Source: Erysipelotrichaceae bacterium
GTDB lineage: Bacteria > Bacillota_I > Bacilli_A > Acholeplasmatales > Anaeroplasmataceae
Assembly: GCA_015059145.1 (NCBI GenBank)
Contig: SVAZ01000009.1
Span: forward strand, 1-61,185
Length of the DNA: 61,185 nucleotides
Direction of reading: 5' to 3'
The notes beneath the pieces are model-generated. The model was not told where the DNA came from and searched no databases. It saw nothing but the letters and a program-made list of their open reading frames with translations. Shown piece by piece: positions 26,751 through 34,862 of this stretch (position 1 is its first letter; each line of letters starts with the position of its first letter). A program made the position numbers and the translations under genes.

Positions 26751-27000
26751 ATTTCAAATACTATCTAGTATGCAAGATTAGATAAACTAAAATCAAATAA
26801 GTGTACTAACGTTTGTAAATATAATTATATGTAATTATTTAAATTCAAGAACGTAAAAAAACATTTCGAAAGTCATCTAGTATTTTAAAACGTATAATTT
26901 AGTTATTGATTTAAAATATTGTCATTTTTGCAAGCAGAAATTCTTGTTTTATGAATTTTGAAGCTGTTAAAAAATATTTCAAAACCTATCTAGTATGCAA
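26751..27000. repeat. Three evenly spaced ATTTC-N-ATCTAGTAT sites (A1-A3)
   Basis: Three copies of the pattern A-T-T-T-C-R-A-A-A, 3-4 nt, ATCTAGTAT: 26751-26775, 26863-26892 and 26976-27000. The ATCTAG cores start at 26763, 26875 and 26988, spacings of 112 and 113 bp. Copies 1 and 3 end TATGCAA; copy 2 ends TATTTTAAAAC, which links it to the family right of dif (32090-33641). They fill the gap before the nucleoside kinase gene. They could be operators of that gene or part of the terminus site family. Confidence 0.75.
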
Positions 27001-27083
27001 AAACAAATGATACAATTATTTATTTCATAATAATTAGTTTTGGAAATTAGAATATAAATTTAAAAAATATGGAGGAGAAAAAT

Positions 27084-28733
27084 ATGTTAAATGTAACAAT
27101 TAATGGTGTGGAGAAACAAATTGAAAGTCCTAAGAGTATATTGGAGCTGATTGATAATTCTGATTACAAATATATGGCTGCAAAGGTAAATAATAGATTA
27201 AGGGAATTAAATTTCGTCATATCTAAAGATTGTAATATTGAATTGTTAACGTTGAATGATCCTAATGTAACAAGGATGTATCAAGCTACTCTTAGATTCG
27301 TTGTTTTAATGGCTATTTCGAGAGTATATCCTTATGCTAAAACGATATTAAATTACAGTGTATCTAGATCGATTTTTGCTAATGTAACTAATTTGGGATG
27401 TCCTTTCTCGCAAGAAAATTTAGAAGAAATTTCTAAAGAAATGGCAAAAATTATTGCTGCTGATTTACCTATAAATAGGTATTTAAGTGACATTGATGAT
27501 GCGAAAAAATACTATAAATCAATGGGATATATTGATAAAATTAAAGTACTAAATTATCGTAAAGAATCAATCGTTCATATGCATGAATGTGATGGATACA
27601 AGAATTATATGTTTAGCTATGTTTTACCTTCGACTGGCTATTTAAAACTATATGGCCTTAAATTATACACTCCTGGATTCTTGATTACATACCCTAGAAG
27701 TGAGTGTAATGGAACGATTCCTAGCTTTACTGAAGAGCGAGTTTTTAGGGCTGCATTAAAGGAAGCAAATCAATGGGCCGATGTTTCTAAGTCTAGTTAT
27801 ATATGGCAAAAAAATGAAATAATTGAGGCTGGGAATGCTCTTGAATTTATTAATATTTGTGAGGCTAGACACAATAGACAACTTGCAGAATTAGGCGATG
27901 ACATATCTAAAAACATTAAAAATATTAAGCTTATTGCTGTCGCTGGTCCTTCATCAAGTGGTAAGACTACATTCACTAATAGATTGCGAATTGAACTAAA
28001 AAGTAGAGGTATAGAGCCTTTTATGATTAGTATTGATAACTTCTATAATACACCTGATAAAGCACCATTAGACGAAGAAGGAAAGCCTGATTTTGAACAT
28101 ATTGAAGCTTTAGATATAAAGCTATTTAATGACTTAATATATAAGTTAATTCAAGGTGAAACAGTTCAATTACCTATTTATGATTTCACAATTCGAAAGA
28201 GAAAATTTACTGAACCAATGAAATTAAAAAGTGATCAACCAATACTTATAGAAGGTATTCATGCACTAAATGATCGACTTACTTCGTCGATCTCGAGTGA
28301 TCATAAATATAAGATTTATATCGCACCATTAGGTCAATATAGAACTGATGATCATAATCCTATAAGCATTTCTGATGTAAGATTAATTCGAAGAATCGTT
28401 AGAGATTTCCAATATAGAAATACAGATTGTGAAAGAACTTTGGAGACATGGCAATCAGTTAGAAATGGCGAATTTAAATGGATCTATCCATTCCAAAATG
28501 ATGCAGATTTTGTGTTCAATTCTGAACTTAGCTACGAGCTTTGTGTTATGCAAAAACATGCTATTCCATTGCTACGAGAAGTTAAAAATGATAGTCCAAA
28601 TTTCATAGCTGCAAATAGACTTCTTAAGTTCTTAAAATATTTTGAATCTATCTCTGATAAATGGATTCCATGTAATTCAATTTTAAGAGAATTTATTGGT
28701 GATTCTATCTTCTATACTGAAGATAAAAAATAG
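27084..28733 (+). CDS. Nucleoside (uridine-type) kinase with TGS/ThrRS-like N-terminus
   Basis: 549 residues. The N-terminal ~60 residues resemble a TGS/ubiquitin-like domain, followed by a ThrRS second-additional-domain-like part (H-x-x-x-x region). The C-terminal kinase domain has the P-loop G-P-S-S-S-G-K-T (about 288-295) and 'S-I-D-N-F-Y', as in uridine kinase/phosphoribulokinase. This fusion is widespread in Firmicutes and annotated as nucleoside kinase; the substrate is unproven. ATG 27084 is chosen because GGAGGAG ends 6 nt upstream; the in-frame ATG 27069 lies ahead of and overlaps that site. Confidence 0.85.
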   Translation: MLNVTINGVEKQIESPKSILELIDNSDYKYMAAKVNNRLRELNFVISKDCNIELLTLNDPNVTRMYQATLRFVVLMAISRVYPYAKTILNYSVSRSIFANVTNLGCPFSQENLEEISKEMAKIIAADLPINRYLSDIDDAKKYYKSMGYIDKIKVLNYRKESIVHMHECDGYKNYMFSYVLPSTGYLKLYGLKLYTPGFLITYPRSECNGTIPSFTEERVFRAALKEANQWADVSKSSYIWQKNEIIEAGNALEFINICEARHNRQLAELGDDISKNIKNIKLIAVAGPSSSGKTTFTNRLRIELKSRGIEPFMISIDNFYNTPDKAPLDEEGKPDFEHIEALDIKLFNDLIYKLIQGETVQLPIYDFTIRKRKFTEPMKLKSDQPILIEGIHALNDRLTSSISSDHKYKIYIAPLGQYRTDDHNPISISDVRLIRRIVRDFQYRNTDCERTLETWQSVRNGEFKWIYPFQNDADFVFNSELSYELCVMQKHAIPLLREVKNDSPNFIAANRLLKFLKYFESISDKWIPCNSILREFIGDSIFYTEDKK

Positions 28734-28941
28734 TAAAAATGGTATCAAAAAAAGGTGTGTTCTAGAGCATGAAAATAAAGTAAGAAATACATAATAAAAT
28801 ATAAAAAAAATCAATGCCAAATGTTTCTTTTATTACACAGTAAAAGATATAAAAAACATTTGGCATTTTCCTTTTCAAAAAATTGCAAAAATTGTACTTT
28901 AATGATATAATCTTTTATGTAAAAAGGAGTGATAGTTTTTT
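28734..28941. terminator. Spacer with a 55-nt hairpin (28813-28867)
   Basis: AATGCCAAATGTTT (28813-28826) and AAACATTTGGCATT (28854-28867) form a perfect 14-bp stem. An inner CTTTTA/TAAAAG pairing extends it. T-rich sequence follows on plus, and an A8 run precedes it, so it could terminate from either side. The remaining spacer has AAAGGAGTGAT for the next gene and TTGCAA/TATAAT-like boxes near 28883-28911. Confidence 0.7.
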
Positions 28942-30027
28942 ATGAAATGTTTGACTAATTTAGATAGAATTACATACCCATCAGACCTTGTTATGGACCT
29001 TACAAAATTGTATAGATTTAAGGGTAAAGATTTCTATTATGAGGATGTATTAAAAGCTACAATGTCTGGCATTGTTAGAGTCACTGTCGAGAAGGATACC
29101 TTTTATGCTGCTAAGCTTTTGAACCTTTCAGTGACTGAAAATAGAATGAGATTAATAATAAAAAAAGATACTACTCCAAGGACAAAGGATGAAAAAACTT
29201 TATCTAATTTAAAAGCTGTATTTACACTGATTCAAAAGAAAGGTGACTCTATAGAGTTGACTACAAATGAGTTTTTACAGCTTGCGAAAAAGATATTTAG
29301 TGATAGTCAAAATATTGATTTTGCATCTGAAGTTGTAAAGGTAAGACATAACTTGATTGAGGAGAAAAAACGAATTTCAAAGCGTGATGATTTGGAGAAA
29401 GAATTAAAGGAATATGGTAAGCTTTTGGCAGCAGGAAACGTAGAGCCAACCCAGCTTATTACTAATCTTTATGTTGATCTTTTACACATGAATATCTATA
29501 CTTCAAATAATGATTTTATGGCTTTGCTTATTTATTACTGTTTGATATTTAGAGAGCGATTTAATGCTTTTAAATATATAAGCTTTTTTCAATTATATTT
29601 TGAAAACAAAGACAAATTTGATAATGCGAGAATCTCTGCCAGCTACGACTGGGAACATGGATTTTCACAAACAGCACCTTTAAATCGTGTGACAATCAAC
29701 ATCATGTTAGATGCTTATCAGCAAGTTGAGAACAGCATTGATGATTTCAAATTTGACAAAAACATTAGAAAAATAGATAACGTGGAAACAACAATTTTGA
29801 AGTTCGGAAATGTGTTCACACGAGAACAAATTAAGAACGCTCATCCACACTTATCAGAGTCGACTATTAATCGTGCTTTAGCAAATTTAAAAGCTCAAAA
29901 TAAAATCAGATCTACTGGAACTGGTCGAGCCGCAACATGGGTTAAACTTGTTCCAAATGAAATGCTTGGTTCAAGAATTAAACAAATGACATTGTTTGAT
30001 TTGATTATGGAAAACGAAGAGGACTAA
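28942..30027 (+). CDS. Fic-fold-like protein lacking the catalytic motif, with C-terminal winged helix
   Basis: 361 residues. The helical order and spacing resemble Fic proteins: an N-terminal 'N-x-x-A-x-x-x-I' helix near 89-98 and a hydrophobic 'D-F-M-A-L-L-I-Y-Y' helix at 191-199. At the place where Fic enzymes carry H-P-F-x-D-G-N-G-R, this protein has E-R-F-N-A-F-K-Y-I (205-213), so the AMP-transfer site is lost. Residues ~285-336 form a winged helix (F-T-R-E-Q-I, S-E-S-T-I-N-R-A-L-A-N-L, G-T-G-R-A-A-T-W), likely to bind DNA. AAAGGAGTGAT precedes the ATG. It abuts the repeat-rich dif region. The Fic link is my alignment by eye; a plasmid-Rep-like wHTH is an alternative. Confidence 0.5.
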   Translation: MKCLTNLDRITYPSDLVMDLTKLYRFKGKDFYYEDVLKATMSGIVRVTVEKDTFYAAKLLNLSVTENRMRLIIKKDTTPRTKDEKTLSNLKAVFTLIQKKGDSIELTTNEFLQLAKKIFSDSQNIDFASEVVKVRHNLIEEKKRISKRDDLEKELKEYGKLLAAGNVEPTQLITNLYVDLLHMNIYTSNNDFMALLIYYCLIFRERFNAFKYISFFQLYFENKDKFDNARISASYDWEHGFSQTAPLNRVTINIMLDAYQQVENSIDDFKFDKNIRKIDNVETTILKFGNVFTREQIKNAHPHLSESTINRALANLKAQNKIRSTGTGRAATWVKLVPNEMLGSRIKQMTLFDLIMENEED

Positions 30028-30043
30028 AAGTCCTCTTTTTTTT
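30017..30043 (+). terminator. Intrinsic terminator overlapping the stop codon
   Basis: AAGAGGACT and AGTCCTCTT form a 9-bp stem with a 3-nt loop, then a T8 run. The stop codon TAA is in the loop region. Confidence 0.92.
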
Positions 30044-30171
30044 ATGTTTTTGAAATGCACATAAATAATGTCTATAACACTAAAACGAGTTGTTATAGCA
30101 GCTCATTTAATGTAAATATAATATTATACAGGATATATTGAATTATTAAACAGGAAAAAGTGACCTTTCTC

Positions 30172-30221
30172 AGACAAATCGAGATGGGTAAATGTACGTA
30201 AATAGAATTTTCGATTTGTCT
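30172..30221. repeat. Inverted repeat H1 with 11-bp arms
   Basis: AGACAAATCGA (30172-30182) and TCGATTTGTCT (30211-30221), perfect arms with a 28-nt loop. An A run follows, not a T run, so it is not a plus-strand terminator. The inner arm CAAATCGA recurs in H3 across dif. Confidence 0.8.
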
Positions 30222-31096
30222 AAAAAAAAACAGTTATAAAGACACATGTAACTTATTGAAAATGAAATTGATATTTTTCTATTTATAGTATTACACAAAA
30301 TGTTGAAATAAAAAATTCAAATGTAAAAATTAATTAATTGAATAAACGGTAAAATTATCTAGCAATTTAACGTCAAAAAAATATATACATAAATAATGTA
30401 TCTTTTAAAAATGATTATGTTTTAAGATGAAAATTCAAAAATAAATGAAAATTAAAAAGATATTCAAAATTTATAGAATTGTTCGAAAATGTTTCACATG
30501 CCACTTTATAAGTGACTATAACATTAAAGCTTAATCACATACAATTATTTTCTTATGCTTGATAGTGGTCAGAATATAAATTTAATTTTTGGAGATAAAC
30601 TAAAGCTGATGGAATAAAAAAAGATTTTTTAATTAAGAGTTAGCGATATACCATTAAAAAGAATTTTTTTTCGACTTTCAAATATATACATAAATAATGT
30701 CTATATTAAAAAAGGTGTAAACTTAATAATTGAATTTAATAAATTGAACATCTGTTTTGATTTTGAATGCTTATGGTTAACTGCAATATAATAATACTAA
30801 AGCTACACAGTAATTTTTCACAATATACCAGGCTGTTCATTTAAAGAATTTTTTAGAGTAAAAAACAATTAAACTTAATTGGATCTTAAGCGGCTTCTAT
30901 ATAATCTCTGTGATGTGTTACAGAAATAAAAGTAATAAAATAACCCGAAAAACAAACTTGAAAATATAGACATAAATAATGTCTATTATAAAAACTAGGC
31001 TATCTTATACAATTTCATTAATTAAATGATATAAAAATTAAGCTTTTTAGAAGCATTCTTTTAACGAGCTATTAACAGCAGCATTTAATGTGATGA

Positions 31097-31154
31097 TTTT
31101 TTAGCGATTAAAAAATCATAAAACGTACATTTGTACATTTCAAACGCTAAAAAA
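31097..31154. repeat. Inverted repeat H2 with 10-bp arms
   Basis: TTTTTTAGCG (31097-31106) and CGCTAAAAAA (31145-31154). An alternative pairing GATTTTTTA/TAAAAAATC overlaps it. TTTTTTAGCGAT recurs at 31965-31976, right of dif. Confidence 0.75.
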
Positions 31155-31646
31155 TGTTTCCGATTAATCAACATAAATAATGTCTATTTTAAAAATAGAA
31201 TATATATAGAAATATTAATGCAATATAAAGGATGATTTACAATATCAGAAGAAGTAAAAGAGAACTGGCGAATATACTATTAAAAAAATAGAAATTGCGT
31301 TTGGAATCTAAAAGACCTAAATCTACTAAAAAAAACATATGTTAACTGGATAGAAGAAGGAGAAGAAGCTAGGTTTTTATCAAATATTTCAAACATTAGA
31401 ACCGTAAGGACCATGATATAAGATCATATAAGATAGGTAAAACCAGAGGGTGAAGTGTAGAAATACCCGCAAAAGACATATTCAGTTGCTATTCAATATT
31501 ATTGTGATATAGGAAACATATTCATTTGAGGCTAAATGATAGTGTTTAAGCAGTAGAATATGCTCATTTTATGCAAATAAACATGGTCAAAATAGAGTTT
31601 TAGGCATATTTCAGGGGGTATTTTGTCGATTATTTATATCTAATTA

Positions 31647-31674
31647 AGTTATCATAATATATATTATGTAAACC
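31647..31674 (+). other. dif-like XerC/XerD recombination site
   Basis: 28 bp: left arm AGTTATCATAA, centre TATATA, right arm TTATGTAAACC. The Bacillus subtilis dif I know is ACTTCCTAGAA, TATATA, TTATGTAAACT, giving 22 of 28 identities, with centre 6/6 and XerD arm 10/11. The two arms here are imperfect inverted copies (8 of 11). It lies where the left (plus) and right (minus) gene arms converge and 4.4 kb from xerD. These three independent facts support dif. There is one such site in the window. Confidence 0.85.
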
Positions 31675-31780
31675 ATTGAATAATGGCTTGACTATGCGAT
31701 TTTTTGCCACTTTGTGTATAACTATAATTATCAACATTGCGTTCTTTCTCGATAAATGGCTTAAAATCAATGTTTTTTGG

Positions 31781-31861
31781 ACATGTTTTTAGGCAAATCG
31801 ACATTATTTTTTGTCCACAATCCTCCATATCGATTTGATTTGCGAGCTTGCAAAAACATGT
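31781..31861. repeat. Nested inverted repeat H3
   Basis: Outer arms ACATGTTTTT (31781-31790) and AAAAACATGT (31852-31861) and inner arms CAAATCGA (31794-31801) and TCGATTTG (31830-31837), all perfect. It starts about 107 bp right of dif. The inner pair is the same as in H1 left of dif. Confidence 0.8.
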
Positions 31862-32089
31862 AAATTTTTAATGACAAAAAAACTGATCAAATTATCTGAT
31901 ATCTATATACATGTATTGTTTAGCATTTACAGTGAATGCTTGATAGTGCTTTTATAAAGCTTTATTTTTTAGCGATCGAAATTCAGATACATGTGTAATT
32001 GTCCATTTCGTTTTGTCTCAGATGGACATTATATTTCTTGCTTGTATCTTTTTTTTATAACTATTTACTTTTATTAAAAGTTAAGATAT

Positions 32090-33641
32090 TAAAAACTAGT
32101 TTTAATTGTGCTAAATTAACATTATTTATGAAAAATATTATAATAACTCATTTTAAAAACTATTTATATTTTAAAAATACTTCTGTAAATTGTGTGTTTA
32201 AAAAAATAAATTTTGGGCAAATATGCATGATTGTTGTTTTTGTTTATTTATTTAAGTATTTGCTTTTGATTAACAAATGTTTTGGAAATACAAAAGATAA
32301 AAAGTTTTTATTTTTATGAGTGGAAATGGTTTTTAAAACTATATTAAAAATGAAATATTTATTTATTTTACTTAGACTGGAATTTATACGAATCCATTTG
32401 AAGTTTTTTGTGAAATGTTATTTTTGGATCACTGGTTGTCACACTTCTATAATTAATGCAGTATTAATTCATTTTTCTGTTGCTTTAGGTTCATTTGTAA
32501 TATAAAAAAACAAGTTTTAATTATTTTGTATACTCGTTTTGTGATTAATTAAAAATAGAAAATAAACCTCTTATATCTAGTTTTTAAAACTAATTAACGT
32601 TTGAAATATATTTAGTTTTGTGTAACTTTCTTTTTTAATTTAATACTCTATTTTTTTAAACATATTTCAAGAACTACTAAAGCTGGATTGTCCGCAAAAG
32701 GGTGAAAGGTTCATTCCGGGTAAAAAGTTATTTTTTATCATGTATACTTTTACTTCAGTTGACAATGTTATTTCGGCTCTTACTTGTTTTTGAAAATAAT
32801 GTTTCAAAATGGTAAAAAAGATTTTTAGGCATTGAATTTTATTTTTTATAATTTTATACAATACTTGATTTAGTTTTTAAAACTATTTAGAGTTTAAAAA
32901 AATAATAAATATTGATTTAATTTGAAACTGATCTATTCTATATTTATTATTTCTTTTTTAGTGCTTTTACCATATTTAAACAAATTGAAAATGAGTTTAT
33001 AAACGTTTGAGTAAATGATGCGCATAACAATTAAGCCTTGAGTCATCTGATTTGACGTAAAATGCCATTTATTTTTTTTCAGTTTAGCTTCTATTCAATT
33101 TGTTAATCATGACTTTATCTAACTGCTCCATTAAATTATTTTTCATCCTATACATAAATTTCTAAATGAGTTTTCGTGGTGTGTTATAATAAATATTTTT
33201 AAATGTCAAATACATAATCTAGTATTTAAAACTATTTAGATAATGAATTTTATTCCTTAAGGTCACCTGGTGCTAAAGCATTAATTAAGTTATAAATTTT
33301 AAAAAAAGATAGATTTTCTTATCATTGATTTTCTATCGAACAAGGTACAGGAGCAGGTGATTTTAAAACATCAAAAAATGGCATCAGAATCATTTTATTT
33401 CACAATCAGCTTATTCGATCAACTTTCAAAATAAACCAGTTAAATTGCTTATTTAAAATGTTTTTTTAAAAAGATATATATTAATAGATTACAATATGTA
33501 AAACGCTTCTCCTGCTTGTCTTGGGGATACAAAATTTTCATTTGCTAAGTAGTTTTTGCCACTATTAAAACAATTATCTATAAATCTTGATAATATTTAT
33601 TTTAACGTTAATATCTAGTTTTTAAAACCATTTTGAAAACG
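32090..33641. repeat. Array of seven AT-rich quasi-palindromes (ATCTAGTWTTTAAAAC), right of dif
   Basis: Copies at about 32090-32105 (AAAACTAGTTTT), 32151-32165, 32328-32341, 32575-32592, 32871-32885, 33217-33241 and 33613-33628. The best are ATCTAGTTTTTAAAACTA and, at 33217, ATCTA...TAGAT with 5-bp symmetric ends. TAGTTTT-T-AAAACTA is a perfect 7-bp-arm palindrome in several. Start-to-start distances grow away from dif: 61, 177, 247, 296, 346, 396. A TTTGAAA-like box follows copies 4 and 7. In so AT-rich a region the weakest copies (2 and 3) could be chance. Confidence 0.7.
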
Positions 33642-33645
33642 AAAA

Positions 33646-33675
33646 AAAACAGAGGAACCTCATGGCACCTCTATA
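33646..33675 (-). terminator. Intrinsic terminator of the hemW-xerD-deoB-adh operon
   Basis: Minus strand: AGAGGTGCC and GGTTCCTCT pair with one mismatch and one wobble, followed by a T8 run. It ends the operon 11 nt after the dehydrogenase stop. Confidence 0.85.
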
Positions 33676-33685
33676 TAATATAAGT

Positions 33686-34861
33686 TTATAAATAGGCAAG
33701 ATTTAATATTTCCAATGCCTTCTCATAATCAACTGTAACGACATCTTCTAATACTCTTTTACCATTAAACATACTATTCATCGCTAATGAGTTTAAAGCC
33801 TCCTTAGGTACGTTTAATTCTCTTAAGCATGTTGGCATACCAATTGATTTGAAGAATAACTTTATTTGATTAATACATGCTATTATATCAGCGTTTGAAT
33901 CTTCAGTTTTCGGTATATCCATCACTTCATACGCTAATCGTAAAAAACGTTCAGGACAGGCGTTATATGATATCATCGCCCATGAAGGCCATAATGCAGC
34001 TAAACCAGCTCCATGTGATATTTCATCAAACATTCCACTTAGCTCGTGTTCAATCTGATGAACCGACATTACATATTCTCTACCTGTTCCAGTAAGTCCA
34101 TTGTGCGAAAGACTAGATGCCCACATAAGTGTTGCTCGTGCATTGTAATCCTTTGGATTCTTCATAACTATCCTACCAGCTTCTATAACAGACTTCATAA
34201 GTCCTAATGCTATATTATCTGTAATTGGTGTTGCATCACCTAGTGATAAATATCTTTCCAAAGTGTGCATTAAAATATCTACTATTCCACACGCAGTTTG
34301 ATACTCGTTTACTGTGTATGTAAGCTCTGGATTCATGATGGCAAAAAGGCATCTATTTTCCTCACTGGAAAAACCTCTTTTTTCAAGTGTGTCATCATTA
34401 GTAATAACACAAGAATTTGACATCTCACTTCCTGCTGCAGAATGTGTTAAAATCACACCAACAGGAATGTGGTTTTTACTTTCCTTTTCTTTGATGTTAA
34501 ATAGCCATGGAGAGTGGTCTACCATAGCTCCATTAGATATGCTTTTAGCGGAGTCTATTACAGATCCTCCACCAACTGCTAATATTAAATCAACATTTTC
34601 TTTTTTACACATTTTAACGCCCTCTAAAACAAGGCTTAGTTTAGGATTGGGAGAAACTCCACCCAACTCAACAAAATCGATTTTAGAGGCATTTAATTGA
34701 TTAATAATTAAATCATATAATCCTGTTTTTTTAACAGATGATTTCCCATAATGAAGTAAAACCTTTTTTGTGTTATATGAGCTTAATATTTCACCAAGCT
34801 TATTCTCATAGCCTTTACCAAAGAAAATTTTAGTCGGAGTGTTATAGATAAAATTTTTCAT
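33686..34861 (-). CDS. Iron-containing alcohol dehydrogenase (butanol dehydrogenase/YqhD-like)
   Basis: 391 residues, group III ADH. The NAD(P)-binding G-G-G-S-V-I-D-S-A-K is visible, and metal ligands appear as D in 'D-I-L-M-H-T-L-E' and H in 'M-S-V-H-Q-I-E-H-E-L-S-G-M-F-D' and 'S-H-G-A-G-L'. It likely reduces short-chain aldehydes in fermentation; cofactor and substrate are not determined. The gap to deoB is 1 nt. DeoB plus an aldehyde-reducing ADH would suit deoxyribose-phosphate breakdown, but no deoC is present here. Confidence 0.9.
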   Translation of the reverse strand: MKNFIYNTPTKIFFGKGYENKLGEILSSYNTKKVLLHYGKSSVKKTGLYDLIINQLNASKIDFVELGGVSPNPKLSLVLEGVKMCKKENVDLILAVGGGSVIDSAKSISNGAMVDHSPWLFNIKEKESKNHIPVGVILTHSAAGSEMSNSCVITNDDTLEKRGFSSEENRCLFAIMNPELTYTVNEYQTACGIVDILMHTLERYLSLGDATPITDNIALGLMKSVIEAGRIVMKNPKDYNARATLMWASSLSHNGLTGTGREYVMSVHQIEHELSGMFDEISHGAGLAALWPSWAMISYNACPERFLRLAYEVMDIPKTEDSNADIIACINQIKLFFKSIGMPTCLRELNVPKEALNSLAMNSMFNGKRVLEDVVTVDYEKALEILNLAYL

Positions 34862-34862
34862 A

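Larger units (their letters stand above)
30059..31183. repeat. Array of five 13-bp palindromes ACATAAATAATGT, left of dif
   Basis: Exact copies of ACATAAATAATGT at 30059-30071, 30387-30399, 30688-30700, 30970-30982 and 31171-31183. Intervals are 328, 301, 282 and 201 bp. The palindrome (ACAT-5 nt-ATGT) is extended to 8-bp arms in the fourth copy (ATAGACAT and ATGTCTAT, 30966-30986). Copy 2 has TACAT and ATGTA, a paired change that keeps symmetry. Four copies are followed by CTAT and an A/T run. A dimeric DNA-binding protein is the simplest reader. Confidence 0.85.
30044..33645. other. 3.6-kb gene-free replication terminus region
   Basis: No credible gene: frames are broken on both strands, and the few ORFs (for example 31999-32505 plus) run through repeats and have no ribosome site. 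It holds a dif-like site, five ACATAAATAATGT palindromes, seven ATCTAGTTTTTAAAAC-type sites and long inverted repeats. Several segments occur twice: ATGCTTGATAGTG at 30555 and 31936; TTTTTTAGCGAT at 31097 and 31965; ACGAG...AGCAGC(T)CATTTAATGT at 30085 and 31064. Around 31230-31420 short frames such as N-W-I-E-E-G-E-E-A-R-F-L may be remains of a dead gene. Genes converge on it from both sides. Confidence 0.75.

Noticed and set aside
30172-30230. Intrinsic terminator at H1
   Set aside because: The run after the hairpin is A, not T, on the plus strand, and the minus strand exit has no T tract; the loop is 28 nt.
30059-31183. CRISPR array
   Set aside because: Repeats are short palindromes, intervals are 200-330 bp and unequal, and no cas genes are present.
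31999-32505. Two plus-strand ORFs (106 and 61 residues)
   Set aside because: No ribosome sites, composition follows the AT-rich background, and both run through copies of the quasi-palindrome family.
32667-32861. Minus-strand ORF of 64 residues
   Set aside because: No ribosome site, no recognisable domain, inside the gene desert.
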